From positions 1-37,048 of the forward strand of contig LLYT01000018.1 in NCBI GenBank assembly GCA_002049545.1: a DNA stretch of 37,048 nt, in the 5' to 3' direction. Of the stretch, positions 23,919 to 33,398 are shown piece after piece. The position numbers and the translations under genes were made by a program. The stretch comes from Deltaproteobacteria bacterium tcs-42 (lineage in GTDB: Bacteria > Desulfobacterota > Desulfuromonadia > Desulfuromonadales > Geopsychrobacteraceae). Numbering within the stretch: position 1 is the first letter of the stretch; each line of letters begins with the position of its first letter. Below the pieces are notes generated by a model that searched no databases, was not told where the DNA came from, and saw nothing but the letters and a program-made list of their open reading frames with translations.

Positions 23919-25037
23919 TCAGGGCTTCAGCACCTCCTCAACCGGAACATAGTCCAAACCGAATGCATCGGAAACTCCAGCATAGCAAACCTTGCCTGCC
24001 ACAACATTCAGGCCGGCCTTCATCCCTTCGTCAGCCATGCAAGCCTCTTTCCAGCCTTTGTTCGCCAGTTTAACCGCATAAGGGAGGGTTGCGTTGGTTA
24101 AAGCCATGGTCGAGGTCAACGGCACGGCACCCGGCATATTGGCGACACAGTAGTGGATAATACCTTCAACTTCATAAATCGGATCGGTATGAGTGGTTGC
24201 TTTTGATGTTTCGAAGCAACCGCCCTGGTCGATTGCCACGTCAACCAGAACCGCACCCGGCTTCATGGTCTTAAGCATCTCGCGGGTCACCAGTTTGGGA
24301 GCCTTGGCACCATGAACCAGAACCGCACCAACGACCAGATCGGCCTCTTTGACCAGCTCGCGCACAGTCGCCGGAGACGACATGGTCGGGAAGCAGTTTT
24401 TCGGCATAATTTCAGAAAGGTACCGCAACCGGGACAAGCTCATATCGAGCAGGTGAACTTTGGCGCCCAGGCCACAAGCCATCTGCGCAGCATGAGTACC
24501 GACAACACCGCCGCCGATAACTACAACATTCGCTGGCGCAACACCTGGTACGCCGCCCATCAGGATACCACGGCCACCCTGGGGACGTTCGAGATATTTG
24601 GCCCCTTCCTGAGTAGCCATACGGCCGGCAACTTCGCTCATCGGTGTCAGTAGTGGCAGAGAACCATCAGGATCGGTAATCGTTTCGTAGGTCACGCAAA
24701 TCGCTTTACGGTCAATCATCGCCCGCGTCAGTTCTTCCCCAGCAGCAAAATGGAAATAGGTAAAAACAATCTGCCCTTCTCGAATCATTGGATATTCGTT
24801 GGGTTGCGGTTCTTTAACATGCATGACCATCTCAGAACGGGCATACACATCGGCAGCCGATGGTGAGATTTCAGCACCGGCATTTTTATAATCAGCATCA
24901 CTGAAGCCACTGCCCACCCCGGCAGAGGTTTCAACCAGAACCTGATGGCCATTGCTTTTCATAATTTCAGCACCGGCCGGGGTCATGCAGACACGATTTT
25001 CTTCAACCTTAATTTCCTTGAGAATTCCAACGATCAT
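23919..25037 (-). CDS. ald: Alanine dehydrogenase
   Basis: The 372-residue protein has the full Ald signature: MIVGILKEIKVEENRV (R15), HVKEPQPNEY (K75), FTYFHFA (H96), the NAD-binding VVVIGGGVVGTHAAQMACGL region and VLVDVAIDQGGCFE (catalytic Asp). Positions agree with the substrate-binding Arg15/Lys75/His96 of characterised enzymes. It interconverts L-alanine with pyruvate plus ammonium using NAD(H), in the cytoplasm, and serves amino-acid catabolism or nitrogen assimilation. The gene is monocistronic, with its own terminator, and diverges from an Lrp-type regulator gene, the usual arrangement for Lrp control of ald. MITE B2 begins only 46 bp upstream of the start codon. Confidence 0.96.
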   Translation of the reverse strand: MIVGILKEIKVEENRVCMTPAGAEIMKSNGHQVLVETSAGVGSGFSDADYKNAGAEISPSAADVYARSEMVMHVKEPQPNEYPMIREGQIVFTYFHFAAGEELTRAMIDRKAICVTYETITDPDGSLPLLTPMSEVAGRMATQEGAKYLERPQGGRGILMGGVPGVAPANVVVIGGGVVGTHAAQMACGLGAKVHLLDMSLSRLRYLSEIMPKNCFPTMSSPATVRELVKEADLVVGAVLVHGAKAPKLVTREMLKTMKPGAVLVDVAIDQGGCFETSKATTHTDPIYEVEGIIHYCVANMPGAVPLTSTMALTNATLPYAVKLANKGWKEACMADEGMKAGLNVVAGKVCYAGVSDAFGLDYVPVEEVLKP

Positions 25038-25083
25038 AGCAGACTCCTTTTTTTATCGAGTAAGATGAATTTAAACTATCAGT

Positions 25084-25228
25084 GTAACTGTTCAGCAATG
25101 CCTTGAGGCACCCATTCCTAGGGCCACCTTGCGCCGTCCATGGCCGTTCGATTGTCGCCGTCCGTGGCGACAGACGCCCTTTCCATGAGTACCACAAGCC
25201 CCTATCAGTAGTGGTGGTGAATAGCTAC
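25084..25228 (-). mobile_element. MITE family B, copy 2 (in ald-lrp control region)
   Basis: A 145-bp copy in inverted orientation, from GTAACTGTTCAGCAATGCC to GTGGTGAATAGCTAC. Flanks CTATCAGT (25076-25083) and CTTTCAGT (25229-25236) match at 7 of 8 bases, an 8-bp target duplication. It occupies half of the 301-bp gap between the divergent ald and lrp-type genes. Confidence 0.92.
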
Positions 25229-25338
25229 CTTTCAGTTTAATATGATTTTTAGATATTACCCGTTTAACCAGTACGTTTTCCTGCAAAATAAAAAATAAAA
25301 TACTGTTATTTGCTGGATTCCACTGTTAATATTTGAAA

Positions 25339-25818
25339 ATGTCAAAGATTCCACGAAAAAATCAAATAGATGCCATTGATCAAAGAATTTTATCTGCATT
25401 GCAAAAAGATGGCCGCCTCACCTACGTACAACTGGCAGAGCAGGTCAAACTCTCTGAATCTGCCTGCTTACGCCGGGTTCGCCTGTTGGAACAAAACGGT
25501 ATTATAGATAAATATGTGATGTTGATTAATCAGGCTGCCATCGGCAAACCGGGCAATGTTTTTGTCCGGGTAACATTGGAAGGTCAGCAGCAGGAGAAGC
25601 TGCAACATTTTGAAACAGAGATCGGCCAGGTCAAAGAGGTGATGGAATGTTATCTGATGTCGGGAGACAGCGATTTTCTGCTACGGGTCATTGTCAGCGA
25701 TAATGACGACTACATGCGTATCCACAATCGCTTAACCGGGATTCCCGGGGTTCTGCGGGTTCAGTCCTCATTTGCCTTGAAAACTATCCTGAAAAAAACT
25801 GAACTGCCTCTGGGCTAA
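25339..25818 (+). CDS. Lrp/AsnC-family regulator
   Basis: The 159-residue protein has an N-terminal helix-turn-helix (IDAIDQRILSALQKDGRLTY, VQLAEQVKLSESACLRRVRL) and a C-terminal RAM ligand-binding domain (VFVRVTLEGQQ, VKEVMECYLMSGDSDFLLRV, GVLRVQSSFALKTIL). It should bind an amino acid and control transcription; divergence from ald suggests control of alanine use (inference). The ATG at 25339 is preceded two codons upstream by an in-frame TTG. Neither has a strong ribosome binding site. It converges on the arginase gene, with only 19 bp between the two stops. Confidence 0.93.
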   Translation: MSKIPRKNQIDAIDQRILSALQKDGRLTYVQLAEQVKLSESACLRRVRLLEQNGIIDKYVMLINQAAIGKPGNVFVRVTLEGQQQEKLQHFETEIGQVKEVMECYLMSGDSDFLLRVIVSDNDDYMRIHNRLTGIPGVLRVQSSFALKTILKKTELPLG

Positions 25819-25837
25819 TAAGATTTGAGGATATTGT

Positions 25838-26731
25838 TCACAGAATACTTTTGCCAAACAATGACGCCACCAATTCCACAGCAATCGCCGCCGAATGGTT
25901 GCTCTGATCAAGAATCGGATTGATTTCAACGATATCGGCTGAAGCCAGCTTTTCGCTATCGGCAATGATTTCCATCAACAACTGCGCTTCACGGTAGCTC
26001 AGACCACCCGGCACCGGCGTTCCAACACCTGGAGCCACATCCGGATCGAGTGCATCCATATCCAGGCTGAGATGCAGGCGTTTATGACCACCGAGGTAAT
26101 CGAGAGCTTCACGCGCAACCACCGCCATCCCCCGCTCATCCAGATCACGCATGGTATATGTTCTGACCCCTTTTTGTTTCAACCACCCCTTTTCACCACC
26201 ATCAAGATCGCGAAGACCGATCATGACAATATCTCTGGCTAACAGTTTTGCTCCGGGACGACCGACAGCGACAAGTTCGGGAAAACCATCCCCAAGCAGG
26301 GTTGCCACCGGCATCCCATGAATATTTCCGGAAGGGGACGTCTCCGGGGTATTGGAATCAGCGTGCGCATCTACCCAGATCACCCCCACCGGTTCGTGGC
26401 ATGTCACCCCACCGATCGTTCCGAGGGACAAGGAATGATCGCCGCCGAGGAAGAGCGGTATTTCATCCAGCTCAACCGTTTCGACCGCAGCATCGTAAGC
26501 CGCCTGGCAGACACGCTGGATCGAATCGCGAAATTCGCCGCACGACTCACATGACAGAGAATCACGCACCGGGACATACAGGTTGCCATCATCGTGCAGT
26601 TTCCGCCCCGCTGCTCTCAGCCGTGCCGATAACCCGGCGTAGCGAATAGCACTCGGCCCCATATCAACCCCACGTTGATTTTGCCCCAGGTCGATGGGAA
26701 CCCCGATAATTCGGATAGGTTTGGATTTCAT
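25838..26731 (-). CDS. rocF: Arginase
   Basis: The 297-residue ureohydrolase carries all binuclear-manganese motifs: GGDHS (H99), DAHAD (D121, H123, D125), and SLDMDALDP (D224, D226). The NTPETSPSGNIHGMP substrate loop and YREAQLLMEI, VEINP segments favour arginase over agmatinase. It hydrolyses L-arginine to ornithine and urea. The ATG at 26731 follows AAAGGA. Its location beside ald and lrp-type genes points to an amino-acid catabolic neighbourhood, but it is not in an operon with them. A short hairpin repeat (repeat C) lies 30 bp upstream of the start. The precise choice between arginase and a close homologue rests on motif reading only. Confidence 0.87.
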   Translation of the reverse strand: MKSKPIRIIGVPIDLGQNQRGVDMGPSAIRYAGLSARLRAAGRKLHDDGNLYVPVRDSLSCESCGEFRDSIQRVCQAAYDAAVETVELDEIPLFLGGDHSLSLGTIGGVTCHEPVGVIWVDAHADSNTPETSPSGNIHGMPVATLLGDGFPELVAVGRPGAKLLARDIVMIGLRDLDGGEKGWLKQKGVRTYTMRDLDERGMAVVAREALDYLGGHKRLHLSLDMDALDPDVAPGVGTPVPGGLSYREAQLLMEIIADSEKLASADIVEINPILDQSNHSAAIAVELVASLFGKSIL

Positions 26732-26760
26732 CGGCTCAGTCCTTTAAGTTGTCTGGTTTA

Positions 26761-26805
26761 TGAACCACCCCGCAGCAAACTACGGGGTGTCGAAATTCTG
26801 CAGGG
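26761..26805. repeat. Repeat C, copy 1 (hairpin in 5' leader of arginase)
   Basis: A 45-bp segment with the stem ACCCCG / CGGGGT around CAGCAAACTA, matching 32079-32123 at 40 of 45 positions. It begins 30 bp upstream of the arginase start codon. The remaining part of 26806-27122 holds no recognisable gene or promoter. Confidence 0.75.
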
Positions 26806-27122
26806 TGATCAACTGCCCACCAGATTTTGCGTCACCATTCACAGCTGGTAGGAAATTTACCTTTGACTGAGAATAATGGCTGGGTTAGAGTTGTACAATA
26901 TTCTTTTTACTTATTGCGGATATGCCAACAACAATTTATGGCTGGGAATCCTGGCAGTATAACAGATAAAACAGGCGGTTTGATATTTTGATACTTTTTG
27001 CGAAAGCATCAAAACTTGCGGACCGCCCGCCCTGGTGTTCGTCGGTCATGACAGCGTCTATTTTTTGTAGAGTTGCTCAAACACCTGAATTTATCCGTTC
27101 CAGCTTGAAAAAATGGTGAATT

Positions 27123-29045
27123 ATGACCAGATCAATTTTATCCATACCAGTACTTTTTTCTCTTCTCTTGCTCGTAATCGTCAGTGCTGTGCCGGGCACA
27201 TCCTTAGCCGCCGATCAAAAACATAAAATTCTCTATGTCGACTCCTACCACGCAGAATACCCCTGGAGTGCCGGGATCACCTCCAGCATCAAAAAGGTTT
27301 TGGCAGAGCGCTCTGATATCGAATTAAAAATCACCCGCATGGACACCAAGCGCAACATTTCTGAAAATTTTAAAAGAGCGGCGGCCTTAAAAGCAAGAAA
27401 ACTGATTAAAGAATGGCGTCCAGATATGGTTATCGCCAGTGACGATAATGCCTCTAAATATCTGGTAGCTCCCTATTACAGTGATAGCGACCTGCCATTC
27501 GTATTTTGCGGAATCAATGGAAGTGCCGATCCGTATGGTTTTCCGACCAGAAACGTTACCGGAATGATCGAAGTCGCACTGGTGGAAGAGGGGGTCGCCG
27601 CGCTACGCAAATTGACCACCAAAAACCAGCGTATCGGATACATCGCAGCCGATGTGACTTCAACCCGCCAGATTCTTGACTATGGGCGTACTGTTGTTGA
27701 TATTCCCACCGAACGAGTTCACTTTGCGAAGACCCTTGAGCAGTGGAAAACGGCTTACCGGCAGTTGCAAACAAGCGCAGACATTCTTCTGGTTGGGCCT
27801 CGACACGGCATCCCTGATTGGAATGAAGAGGAGGTTGTCGCATTTATTGCGGACAACAGCCGGATTCCTTCCGTCTCATTCTACAACTACATGTACCAGT
27901 ACAGCCTACTCTCTTTCGGCACTATTGCAGAGGAGCAGGGAGAGTACGCCGCCAGGACCGCTCTTGCCATTCTCGATGGAAAAAATCCGGCCACTATCCC
28001 CATTGTCCGCAACCACAAAGCTAATATCCTTCTCAACATGAAGCTGGCCAAAAAAATGGGAATCAAATTCCCAATCGACCTGGTACAAAATGCCAGTTTC
28101 ATCAGTGCCACAAAGAAGAAGCTGCTTTATGTCAATTCATACCATCAGGGCTACGGCTGGAGTGATGGGATTGAAAGTGGTCTGCTCAAAGCTCTCTCGA
28201 TCACAGTCCGGGACGATGGATCATTGGATACCACTGCCAGTGATGTTAAAATCAAGATGGTGCAGATGGATACCAAACGCAATTCCGGGGAGGCGTTTAA
28301 AAAACAGGCCGCCCTCAAAGCCAAGAAAATCATTGACGCGTGGCAGCCCGATATTGTCGTTGCCAGTGACGATAACGCTGCGATGTACCTGATCGCCCCT
28401 TACTACAAAAATAGTCAATTGCCATTTGTCTTCTGCGGGGTCAACTATTCCGCGGATCAGTATGGTTTTCCTACCGACAATATTACCGGAATGGTGGAAA
28501 TATCACCCACCCTTCAGCTATTGAAATCTCTGCAACCTTATGCTCAAGGGGAGCGGGTCGGATATCTGGGAACGAATCTTTTAACCGGGCGCAAGGACGT
28601 GAAATGGCTGCTGGCACAACCAGAGGTCAATCTGGTATCCACCCGACTTGTTGACACGTTTGCAGAGTGGAAATCTTCCTATCTGAAATTACAGGAATCT
28701 GTTGATATGTTATTGATGATAAACCCTGTCAGCGTCAGAGGATGGAACCATGAAGAGGCGGTCAGGTTTGTTCTTGAAGAGACTAAAATCCCCTCCGGGA
28801 CGACACTTCTGCACGCTATCCCATACGTTCTTCTTGGCCATGTCAGGTCTGCGGAGGAACAGGGCTGGTGGTCGGGGAAAGCGGCCTTGAAAATCCTCAA
28901 GGGAATTCCCCCTTCACAGATTCCCGTAGCAAAAAATCAGAGTTCCAGCCACTACCTGAATATGGAGCTTGCCAAAAAGTTAAACATACAGATCACCATG
29001 CAAGACTTTGAAGGCGCCACCTTTGTCGATATGGAAAAGCGATGA
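27123..29045 (+). CDS. Tandem-duplicated periplasmic substrate-binding protein
   Basis: The 640-residue protein has a signal peptide (about 1-30, ending SLAA-D) followed by two homologous ABC substrate-binding-like lobes. Lobe 1 spans about residues 35-325 (KILYVDSYHAEYPWSAGI, RMDTKRNISENFK, MVIASDDNASKYLVAPYY, LPFVFCGINGSADPYGFPT). Lobe 2 spans about 335-630 and repeats each block (KLLYVNSYHQGYGWSDGI, QMDTKRNSGEAFK, IVVASDDNAAMYLIAPYY, LPFVFCGVNYSADQYGFPT). No ABC permease or ATPase is nearby. The stop overlaps the ATG of a hybrid sensor kinase (ATGA), so this is probably the sensory binding protein of that kinase. The ligand is unknown. Confidence 0.85.
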   Translation: MTRSILSIPVLFSLLLLVIVSAVPGTSLAADQKHKILYVDSYHAEYPWSAGITSSIKKVLAERSDIELKITRMDTKRNISENFKRAAALKARKLIKEWRPDMVIASDDNASKYLVAPYYSDSDLPFVFCGINGSADPYGFPTRNVTGMIEVALVEEGVAALRKLTTKNQRIGYIAADVTSTRQILDYGRTVVDIPTERVHFAKTLEQWKTAYRQLQTSADILLVGPRHGIPDWNEEEVVAFIADNSRIPSVSFYNYMYQYSLLSFGTIAEEQGEYAARTALAILDGKNPATIPIVRNHKANILLNMKLAKKMGIKFPIDLVQNASFISATKKKLLYVNSYHQGYGWSDGIESGLLKALSITVRDDGSLDTTASDVKIKMVQMDTKRNSGEAFKKQAALKAKKIIDAWQPDIVVASDDNAAMYLIAPYYKNSQLPFVFCGVNYSADQYGFPTDNITGMVEISPTLQLLKSLQPYAQGERVGYLGTNLLTGRKDVKWLLAQPEVNLVSTRLVDTFAEWKSSYLKLQESVDMLLMINPVSVRGWNHEEAVRFVLEETKIPSGTTLLHAIPYVLLGHVRSAEEQGWWSGKAALKILKGIPPSQIPVAKNQSSSHYLNMELAKKLNIQITMQDFEGATFVDMEKR

Positions 29046-31357
29046 AGATAAACTCAATCAAGACAAGACTTCTGCTTCTTGTGGCGGCCGCTTTTCTTTT
29101 GACCGCAGCAAGCGTTATCGGGGTTGTCAATAACAAAACAATGCAGATCATCGACGCAAACGCTAACGATTTTTATAGCGAAAAAGTCGATACTGTCTGG
29201 CGGATGCTGGATAGAAACTACCATAAATTAGAGCAAACGGGTCTGGTTGAGGCCTACCAGGAAGATTTTCAACGCGCAGTTATTTCCGAAATTAAACGGA
29301 CCTATTACGAACAGACAGAAACACAGACCTACCCCTTTATTATTGATGGTGACGGTGCCGTCGTGGTGCATCCGCTGCTGCCAACCGGCCATACCGGAAA
29401 AGCTGAAAAGAAAATAGCTGATCAACTCCTCTCCAATGGGAACAGTCCATTTGTCACCAACTATAAAGGTGTAGACAAATGGTATAGCCAGCGCAAATTT
29501 GAGCCGTGGCACTGGGTCGTCGCCTACGCTGTGCCATTGGAGATTAAATACCAAGCGGCCGTTGAATTGCGCCTGACCCTCTCCACTATTATCGGGGGTA
29601 TTGTTGTTATCGCGCTCTCTCTCCTCATGTTCATGCTTGCGCGCAGCATTAATCCCATTATCCACTTAACAAAAATCAGTGGTAAAATGGCCGAGGGAGA
29701 TTTCAGGCAAAAATTTGACATAAAAGACGATATCAAGGGCAAGGGCAAGGACGAGGTTTCCCAACTCGGTCACAGCTTTATCCTGTTGCAGGAATCGATT
29801 GAAGAGAAAATCAGCAGTCTCAATAACGAAATTTCTGAGCGCGCAAAAATCGAGGAGCAGACCCGTTTACTTGCAACTGTGGTGGAAGAAGCGACTGAGG
29901 GAATTTGTATCATAACCCTTGACGGTATGGTCACCTATGCCAACCCGGCCTGGCTTGAAATGCATGGTTTTCAATTGACCGACACGGTTGTCGGGGAGAA
30001 TTTCAAAATCTTCCATACCGAAGAACAGTATAATCAAGATGTTATTCCCTGTCTCGCTAAAGCTGGAGCGCAACAAGAGTGCTCTGCTGAAGTCGCTCAT
30101 CTGCATCAGGATGGTTCAACTTTCGATACGGAAACGAATATTCTCCTGCTGGATGCAAAGAAGATTCAAAACCCCTGTATGGTGATATTGGCTCAGGATA
30201 TTACCGAACGTAAATCGATTGAAGAGCAGCTCCGTCATTCACAAAAAATGGATGCAATCGGCCAGCTCGCCGGTGGTGTCGCTCACGATTTCAACAATAT
30301 GCTGGGTGGTATTATGGGAGCGGCAGAGCTGTTGAAACGTTCCGGGAATCTGGGAGAAAAAGATAAAAGATATATCGACACGCTTATTAATGCCAGTGAA
30401 AGAGCTGCCGATCTCACTGCCCAGCTCTCGGCGTTTGGCCGCAAAGGAAAAACTGAGTCGAAGGCGGTGGATATCGACGCAGTCGTGTCAAATACATTAG
30501 GGATTGTACAACAAACTTTCAATAAAAATATTAATATAACAACCGCAATGGAAGCATCTGAAACAATTGTCATGGGCGATCACACCGGCTTGCAGAATGC
30601 CCTGCTTAATCTGTGTATTAATGCCAGCCATGCCATGCCGGATGGGGGTAATTTAACAATTGCCACCAGGAATATTCATTTAAACAGCAAATATTGTGAC
30701 AGCCTCCCTTTCGCTATCGAACCGGGAAAATATATCAATTTAGAGGTCACTGATACCGGTTCTGGTGTCGATGATGATCACATAGAGCATATTTTTGAGC
30801 CCTTTTTCACGACCAAGGAGGTTGGAAAAGGGACGGGATTGGGGCTGGCGTCGGTCTATGGAATGATTGAAGAGCATCGTGGAGCGATAACGGTTTCCAG
30901 TGAAAAGGGTCGTGGGACAACCTTCCATCTGATGCTCCCCTGCTCAGATGAATCGGTCAGCATTAAATCTGCGAGCTCCGAAGAATCTCAGATTCATGCC
31001 TCTGGTCGTGTCCTGCTTGTGGATGATGAAGAGATTATTCGTTTGACCGGAAGCGCCCTCCTTGAAGAAATTGGCTATACGGTCGTTACAGCGGACAATG
31101 GCCGTGCAGGCGTTGATATATTTAAAAAATCACCAACTGAATTCGACATCATCATTCTGGACATGATCATGCCCGAAATGAGCGGCTCAGAAGCTTATTA
31201 TGCCATCAAAGAGATCGATCCCGACGCTACCGTTTATATTGCATCCGGATATACAAAAGACGAAAAACTGGATGAACTGGAAAACCACGGATTAAGCGGC
31301 TTTATTCATAAACCATTCAAGCCAGACGAATTGATTAAAATGATTACCTGTTCATAG
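29042..31357 (+). CDS. Hybrid sensor histidine kinase with receiver domain
   Basis: The 771-residue membrane protein has, in order, a first membrane helix (about 8-28), a periplasmic Cache-like domain (about 35-175, with VVVHPLLPTGHTGKAEKK and WHWVVAYAVP), a second helix (about 182-202), HAMP (about 203-260), PAS (about 275-390), HisKA with phospho-acceptor H415 in GGVAHDFNNML, an HATPase domain (N-box NLCINASHAMPDGG, GTGLGLASVYG) and a C-terminal receiver with phospho-acceptor D707 and Lys in IHKPF. All catalytic residues are present. It has no DNA-binding output, so the phosphate must pass to another protein. Its ATG overlaps the stop of the substrate-binding protein gene, which suggests a two-part receptor. 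Confidence 0.92.
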   Translation: MKINSIKTRLLLLVAAAFLLTAASVIGVVNNKTMQIIDANANDFYSEKVDTVWRMLDRNYHKLEQTGLVEAYQEDFQRAVISEIKRTYYEQTETQTYPFIIDGDGAVVVHPLLPTGHTGKAEKKIADQLLSNGNSPFVTNYKGVDKWYSQRKFEPWHWVVAYAVPLEIKYQAAVELRLTLSTIIGGIVVIALSLLMFMLARSINPIIHLTKISGKMAEGDFRQKFDIKDDIKGKGKDEVSQLGHSFILLQESIEEKISSLNNEISERAKIEEQTRLLATVVEEATEGICIITLDGMVTYANPAWLEMHGFQLTDTVVGENFKIFHTEEQYNQDVIPCLAKAGAQQECSAEVAHLHQDGSTFDTETNILLLDAKKIQNPCMVILAQDITERKSIEEQLRHSQKMDAIGQLAGGVAHDFNNMLGGIMGAAELLKRSGNLGEKDKRYIDTLINASERAADLTAQLSAFGRKGKTESKAVDIDAVVSNTLGIVQQTFNKNINITTAMEASETIVMGDHTGLQNALLNLCINASHAMPDGGNLTIATRNIHLNSKYCDSLPFAIEPGKYINLEVTDTGSGVDDDHIEHIFEPFFTTKEVGKGTGLGLASVYGMIEEHRGAITVSSEKGRGTTFHLMLPCSDESVSIKSASSEESQIHASGRVLLVDDEEIIRLTGSALLEEIGYTVVTADNGRAGVDIFKKSPTEFDIIILDMIMPEMSGSEAYYAIKEIDPDATVYIASGYTKDEKLDELENHGLSGFIHKPFKPDELIKMITCS

Positions 31358-31411
31358 ATTGAAGCAGATTGTAATCAATCAAGAGTGGCAACTGAAAGAG
31401 GAAAATGTTGC

Positions 31412-32062
31412 TCAACCGGAAGTGAGCTGCGGTAAAATGAGATCTTCAGTCTGCTGTTTGAACTGCTCCAAACTGCCATCATTCTGAATCACCAGATTCC
31501 AGTCGCGATAGTGATCGAGAGAGTTCTCACTACTGTGGTTATTGGCTCCATTGAACCCCGGTCGTTCGATTTTGATAAAAGTTCCACTGTGCTTTTTGAT
31601 GATTTCCAGTTCGTTGACAAAACGGACATCATCAACCAGCACGTGAATATTATCCAGATCGTATTCCAGTAACTTCTTCTCCCAGGCTTTGGTCCAGTAG
31701 TCATGATCCTCGGCACGACGATATTCGGTTCCCCACCACTGCAGGATCCTGCGGACACTGACGGCTGACTGTCCCGGCTGGTTCTGAATCTCCTGATGGG
31801 CCGCCACAAAATTTGACCACACCGGGCATTGTTCCAGAGCACGTTGTTCGTCAATCTGGAAAATCCGAACTTTATCGTCCTGATCCCCATAAATCAGGGA
31901 GACTCGATCTTCAGCCCCTACCTGCCTGATGAAATTTTCTACCTCCTCCCGCAGCACCAATGCCATTGGCAGAATTACAATATCTGAGTTCAATTTCTCC
32001 AACAGATGTCTGGCAGCAGTGGTCTTTCCCGAAGCAGCTTTCCCGGCAAATCCGATGATCAT
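31412..32062 (-). CDS. Deoxynucleoside-monophosphate kinase-like P-loop protein
   Basis: This 216-residue protein begins MIIGFAGKAASGKTTAARHL with a perfect Walker A (GKAASGKT, residues 7-14). It includes RILQWWGTEYRRAEDHDYW and HVLVDDVRFVNELEII, the pattern of phage-type dNMP kinases (T4 gene 1-like) and related AAA-type kinases, where the Q-W-G-T-E segment lines the nucleotide pocket. It would phosphorylate dNMPs or a related small substrate; this is inferred from fold. The ATG at 32062 follows GAGGAA; codons further upstream give no better start. The 5' leader contains repeat C. It converges on the sensor kinase gene. Confidence 0.75.
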   Translation of the reverse strand: MIIGFAGKAASGKTTAARHLLEKLNSDIVILPMALVLREEVENFIRQVGAEDRVSLIYGDQDDKVRIFQIDEQRALEQCPVWSNFVAAHQEIQNQPGQSAVSVRRILQWWGTEYRRAEDHDYWTKAWEKKLLEYDLDNIHVLVDDVRFVNELEIIKKHSGTFIKIERPGFNGANNHSSENSLDHYRDWNLVIQNDGSLEQFKQQTEDLILPQLTSG

Positions 32063-32078
32063 AGATTTATTCCTCAAA

Positions 32079-32123
32079 TGAACGACCCCGCAGCAAACTA
32101 CGGGGTATCAAAATTCTGTAGGG
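32079..32123. repeat. Repeat C, copy 2
   Basis: Copy of the segment at 26761-26805, with the same ACCCCG / CGGGGT stem. It lies 17 bp upstream of the kinase start codon. A further hairpin follows: GGGGGA (32122-32127) with TCCCCC (32138-32143). Confidence 0.75.
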
Positions 32124-32177
32124 GGGACAGCACGCTATCCCCCTTATCGTGCATGCAACACATATCAATCATAATTC

Positions 32178-32208
32178 AGAACCGCCACGGCACGCTGTGC
32201 CCGGTTCT
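32178..32208 (-). terminator. Hairpin at the 3' end of prfB
   Basis: AGAACCG (32178-32184) and CGGTTCT (32202-32208) enclose a second stem GGCAC/GTGCC. It overlaps the prfB stop codon. It lacks a T-run, so intrinsic termination is uncertain. Confidence 0.45.
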
Positions 32209-33302
32209 ACTTGCCCTGCAAAAGGTACGCTTCGATAAAATCATCCAGATTGCCATCGAGGACAGCATCGGTGTTACCGGTTTCGCAATCGGTCCGATGA
32301 TCTTTTACCATGCGATATGGGTGCAAGACGTAAGAGCGAATCTGGCTCCCCCAGCCAATCTCTTTTTTGTCCTCAGAAAAAGCGTCGGCCTCTTCCTGTT
32401 TTTTCCGCAATTCCATTTCGTAAAGGCGAGCCTTCAACTGCTTAATCGCCGTTGCCCGGTTATTATGCTGTGAGCGTTGATTTTGACAGGCAACGACAAT
32501 CCCGGTGGGAAGGTGGGTGATACGAATGGCAGAATCGGTTTTGTTAATATGCTGCCCACCGGCGCCACTGGCACGAAAAGTATCAACCTTAATATCTTTG
32601 TCCTCAACTTCTACTTCAATAGAATCATCCAATTCCGGAAAAACAAAGACAGAACAAAACGAGGTATGCCGTTTTGAGTTGGCATCAAACGGTGAAATTC
32701 GTACCAGCCGATGGATACCACTTTCGGCCTTCAGGTAGCCATAAGCATAGTCACCCTCAACGGTAAAAGTGGCCCCTTTCAAGCCAGCATCGTCGCCCGG
32801 CTGATATTCGGTGAACTCGATTTTAAAACCCATCCGCTCGCAGTAGCGCAGGTACATGCGCAGCACCATATCGGCCCAATCCTGCGCTTCGGTACCCCCG
32901 GCTCCGGCATTTATACTCAAGGTTGCATTATTGGCATCGTGGGGGCCGGAGAGCATGCGGGCAAACTCCATCTGGCCGATCCGTTTGGTAATTGCCGGCA
33001 ACAACCCATTGACCTCGGTCAGAGTACCTTCGTCCTCGCCCTCTTCCCCAAGCTCAATCAATACCTCTAAGTCTTCCAGTTGCTGGCCGGCATTGGTGCA
33101 GTCTTCAACAATCTGCTTTAACTGAGCATGCTCTTTCAGACGCTCTTGAGCCAACTCACCCTGATCCCAAAAATCTGGACTGGCGATCTCTGCTTCAAGC
33201 TCAGATACCCGTTCCCGCTTTGCCGGAACGTCAAAGATACCTCCATAATTCTTGCATTTTTTCACTTAACTCTTTGACAGCTTCTTTCGGCTCACGAAAC
33301 AT
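32207..33302 (-). CDS. prfB: Peptide chain release factor 2, programmed +1 frameshift
   Basis: Translation starts at the ATG at 33302 (AAAGGAG ribosome binding site), reads 23 codons to CTT-TGA (TGA at 33231-33233), and must shift +1 to continue through 32207, giving 364 residues. The slip site is GGAGG-TAT-CTT-TGA-C, essentially identical to the classic prfB site with its internal Shine-Dalgarno. The main frame contains the RF2 codon-recognition motif SPF (RISPFDANSKRHTSF) and the catalytic GGQ (ASGAGGQHINKTDS). RF2 releases peptides at UGA and UAA. Low RF2 stalls on the in-frame UGA and promotes the shift, an autoregulatory loop. Without the shift, annotation would start falsely downstream. 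Confidence 0.96.
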
Positions 33303-33398
33303 CTGTTTCTCCTTTGATTTTTCTATTACGAAAATATTGTTATTTATGAATAGTCGGGCAGTATAACTGAACTGAGATAAAAAAACAGCCTGCAGAAC

